Source of the DNA: Streptomyces sabulosicollis
GTDB taxonomy: Bacteria > Actinomycetota > Actinomycetes > Streptomycetales > Streptomycetaceae
Length of the DNA stretch: 42,290 bases
Assembly (NCBI RefSeq): GCF_016103465.1
Contig: NZ_JAEEAP010000024.1
Coordinates: 1-42,290, forward strand
Direction: 5' to 3'
Shown piece by piece: positions 41,037-42,290 of the stretch (positions within the stretch are counted from its first letter, which is position 1; each line of letters starts with the position of its first letter). The position numbers and the translations under genes are program-made. Under the pieces are notes generated by a model that saw only the letters and a list, made by a program, of their open reading frames with translations, was not told where the DNA came from and searched no databases.

Positions 41037-41055
41037 GATTGCAGTCTCTGCAGTC
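41037..41055. promoter_or_regulatory. Operator 2 in the LLM/TetR divergent region
   Basis: GATTGCAG-tct-CTGCAGTC, 7 of 8 arm bases complementary, 15 bp before the TetR ATG. It overlaps the probable TetR promoter, so it suits autorepression. Confidence 0.6.
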
Positions 41056-41070
41056 ATTACTCTGTGTGCC

Positions 41071-41637
41071 ATGGGACGATGGCCGGCTGGCACGCAGGAA
41101 CGACTGCAGGAAGCTGCGATCGAGTTGTTCACCGAGCGCGGCTACGAACGCACGACAGTCGCCGAGATCGCGACGCGAGCTGGCCTGACCGAGCGCACCT
41201 TCTACAACCACTTCGCCGACAAGCGCGAGGTGCTCTTCCCCGATCAGGACCGGTTCATCGCCGAGGTCCGCGAAGCGGTGGGCACGGCACCCGCGGAGCA
41301 GTCCCCGCTCGACGCGATCACCGTGGCATTCACGGCCCGCAGTAGCTGGTTCGACCAGCGCCGGGACGCAGCACAGCGCCGCAGGCACATCCTCGACGCA
41401 CATACCGATCTGCGGGAACGCGAATGGGCGAAACTGGCAGCCCTCGGTGAGGCGATCGCCGGCGCACTGCGCACGCGGGGAATCTCCGAACCGGCGGCCA
41501 CGCTGACCGCCACCGTCTCCGTCGCCACGTACCAGCTCGCCTCAGCCCGGTGGCTGGCCGACCCGCAGCACGCCACCCTCGGACACCACCTCCACGCAAG
41601 CTTCGAGGATCTGCACCGCACCGCACGCACCTGGTAG
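41071..41637 (+). CDS. TetR family transcriptional regulator
   Basis: A 188-residue protein. The HTH is ERLQEAAIELFTERGYERTT, then VAEIATRAGLTERTFYNHFA and DKREVLFPD, the standard TetR start. The C-terminal domain is helical (QRRRHILDAHTDLREREWAK, TATVSVATYQLASARWLADP). I took ATG 41071; the in-frame start at 41035 would place operator 2 inside the gene. No ribosome site is visible, so translation may be leaderless. Confidence 0.94.
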   Translation: MGRWPAGTQERLQEAAIELFTERGYERTTVAEIATRAGLTERTFYNHFADKREVLFPDQDRFIAEVREAVGTAPAEQSPLDAITVAFTARSSWFDQRRDAAQRRRHILDAHTDLREREWAKLAALGEAIAGALRTRGISEPAATLTATVSVATYQLASARWLADPQHATLGHHLHASFEDLHRTARTW

Positions 41638-41731
41638 CGCTCCACCGCTACCGGCTGTGGCCGTCAGGGCATCGCAGGGGACTGGTGGGGATTGTGGTTG
41701 GAGACTCGGCGTTGATCGATGATCACCGGCT

Positions 41732-42012
41732 GGCGTCGTCGGTGCGGTCGTGCCCTGGAACTTCCCCCTCACGCTCGCCGGCTGGAAGATCGCCCCGGCA
41801 CTGGCCGCCGGCTGCACGGTCTTCCTCAAACCCTCGGAGAACTCGCCCTTGTCGGCACTGCTGCTCGCCCGCATCGCCCTGGAGGCAGGTCCTGCCCCGG
41901 GGGTACACAATGTCGTCAACGGTAACGGCCCGATGGCCGGCCGTGCCCTCGGCCCGCACCCGCACGTCGACGTCGTGGCCTTCACCGGCTCCACCGCCGT
42001 GGGGCGCCACTA
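41732..42012 (+). pseudogene. Internal fragment of an aldehyde dehydrogenase gene
   Basis: The frame reads GVVGAVVPWNFPLTLAGWKI, then APALAAGCTVFLKPSENSPL and VNGNGPMAGRALGPHPHVDV, then VAFTGSTAVGRHY. These are the NAD-binding segments of ALDH enzymes (PWNFP, KPSE, FTGST). Both the preceding 150 or so residues and everything after GRHY, including the catalytic Glu and Cys, are absent. The break at 42012 coincides with the change to odd GT-rich sequence, so the right break may be artefactual; the left break at 41731 looks genuine. Confidence 0.85.
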
Positions 42013-42271
42013 TGGCGTAGCTGATGGAGTGCTTATTGATCTTGGTTGTGGTCTGCTGTTGTTCAGTTGTACTGGGTGGTAGGTGCATTCTGTGGGTGGG
42101 GTCTATGTGAAACCGGGTGTCCGGTGTCGGGGGATACGTGGGTTGAGCTGGGTGTTTGGTGTTGTTCAGTGTGCTGAGTGGGATGGTGGTTTTTGCGCAG
42201 TGCGGTTGGCGCGTCTATAGGTAGTGGTGCTGGTCGGCTGTGTGAGGGCTGGGGGCGGTGTGGGGTGTGGG
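42013..42271. other. GT-rich, compositionally atypical tail
   Basis: From 42013 on, the plus strand becomes very rich in G and T and poor in C and A, with runs such as GGGTGTTTGGTGTTGTT. This is unlike any other part of the window and shows no codon structure. It is probably low-quality or chimeric end sequence. Confidence 0.6.
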
Positions 42272-42290
42272 CTGTCACTTATACACATCT
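42272..42290. other. Tn5 mosaic-end / library adapter-like sequence at the right edge
   Basis: The last 19 bases, CTGTCACTTATACACATCT, match the reverse complement of the 19-bp Tn5 mosaic end used in tagmentation libraries (CTGTCTCTTATACACATCT) at 18 positions. This indicates adapter contamination at a contig end, not a natural transposon. Confidence 0.85.

Noticed and set aside
42013-42290. GT-rich end as a Streptomyces telomere
   Set aside because: Streptomyces telomeres contain several GC-rich palindromes; none are seen here, and the last bases match a library adapter.
42272-42290. Natural Tn5-family transposon end
   Set aside because: The match is to the engineered mosaic end, not to the natural outer or inner ends, and no transposase or target duplication is present.

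Overview
The window is high-GC actinomycete DNA and looks like a Streptomyces chromosome. The coding bias is strongly GC3-rich, GTG and TTG starts and GTGA/ATGA overlaps are common, and the gene families are typical of the genus: HxlR, TetR, IclR, MarR and GntR regulators, streptogrisin-like protease, secreted GH6/GH43/GH54 enzymes, and a perfect CebR operator. The abundance of secreted hydrolases, small catabolic cassettes and broken genes suggests a chromosomal arm. The last 19 bases match the Tn5 mosaic end used in sequencing libraries at 18 of 19 positions, so the right edge is probably a contig end carrying adapter.

Layout. 1-1800: partial azoreductase-like gene, a DsbA/FrnE-type oxidoreductase translationally coupled to an unrecognised 48-residue peptide, and a divergent HxlR regulator with a palindrome between them. 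2.9-7.7 kb: three redox genes (GMC oxidoreductase, OYE/dienoyl-CoA-reductase-type flavoprotein, zinc-free MDR reductase) sharing a 17-bp palindrome at two promoters. 7.8-15.2 kb: plant cell wall utilisation. GH6 cellulase has a CebR box; a GntR regulator is present; a GH54 - GH27 - GH43 operon follows, in which GH27 has lost most of its catalytic domain; then a 3'-truncated alpha/beta hydrolase. 15.2-16.9 kb is a gene graveyard (GH78, NlpC/P60, amidase pieces). 17.2-19.3 kb: TetR plus DHA2 drug exporter operon with a strong terminator. 19.5-20.3 kb: TenA and M20 remnants. 20.3-22.4 kb: divergent LysR / alcohol dehydrogenase-like pair. 22.4-26 kb: small secreted protein, decayed serine hydrolase, divergent NmrA-like / HxlR pair, decayed GNAT.

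26.3-31.2 kb is the most interesting intact unit. It holds a single protein fusing a beta-hydroxyacid-dehydrogenase-like NAD domain to an RraA/HMG-aldolase-like domain, a TRAP-type large permease and a small membrane protein, an IclR regulator and a cyclase-family hydrolase. CTTATC/GATAAG palindromes sit before both transcription units. It reads as an uptake and catabolic system for an unidentified hydroxy- or oxo-acid.

31.4-34.1 kb: remnants (an S66 peptidase 5' end, a TetR gene apparently split by a small inversion, a possible telomere-associated-protein fragment) around an intact streptogrisin-type protease. 34.2-37.8 kb: MarR regulator divergent from an MFS exporter - amidohydrolase - SDR operon. 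37.8-39.5 kb: decayed aminoglycoside-phosphotransferase-type and regulator genes. 39.5-41.6 kb: VOC protein, LLM-class flavin oxidoreductase and a divergent TetR with two palindromes. 41.7-42.3 kb: aldehyde dehydrogenase fragment running into an odd GT-rich tail and the adapter-like end. At least fifteen loci are broken genes, several joined to pieces of unrelated genes. No tRNA, rRNA, CRISPR or intact insertion sequence was seen. All family assignments were made by eye from the sequence, without database searches.
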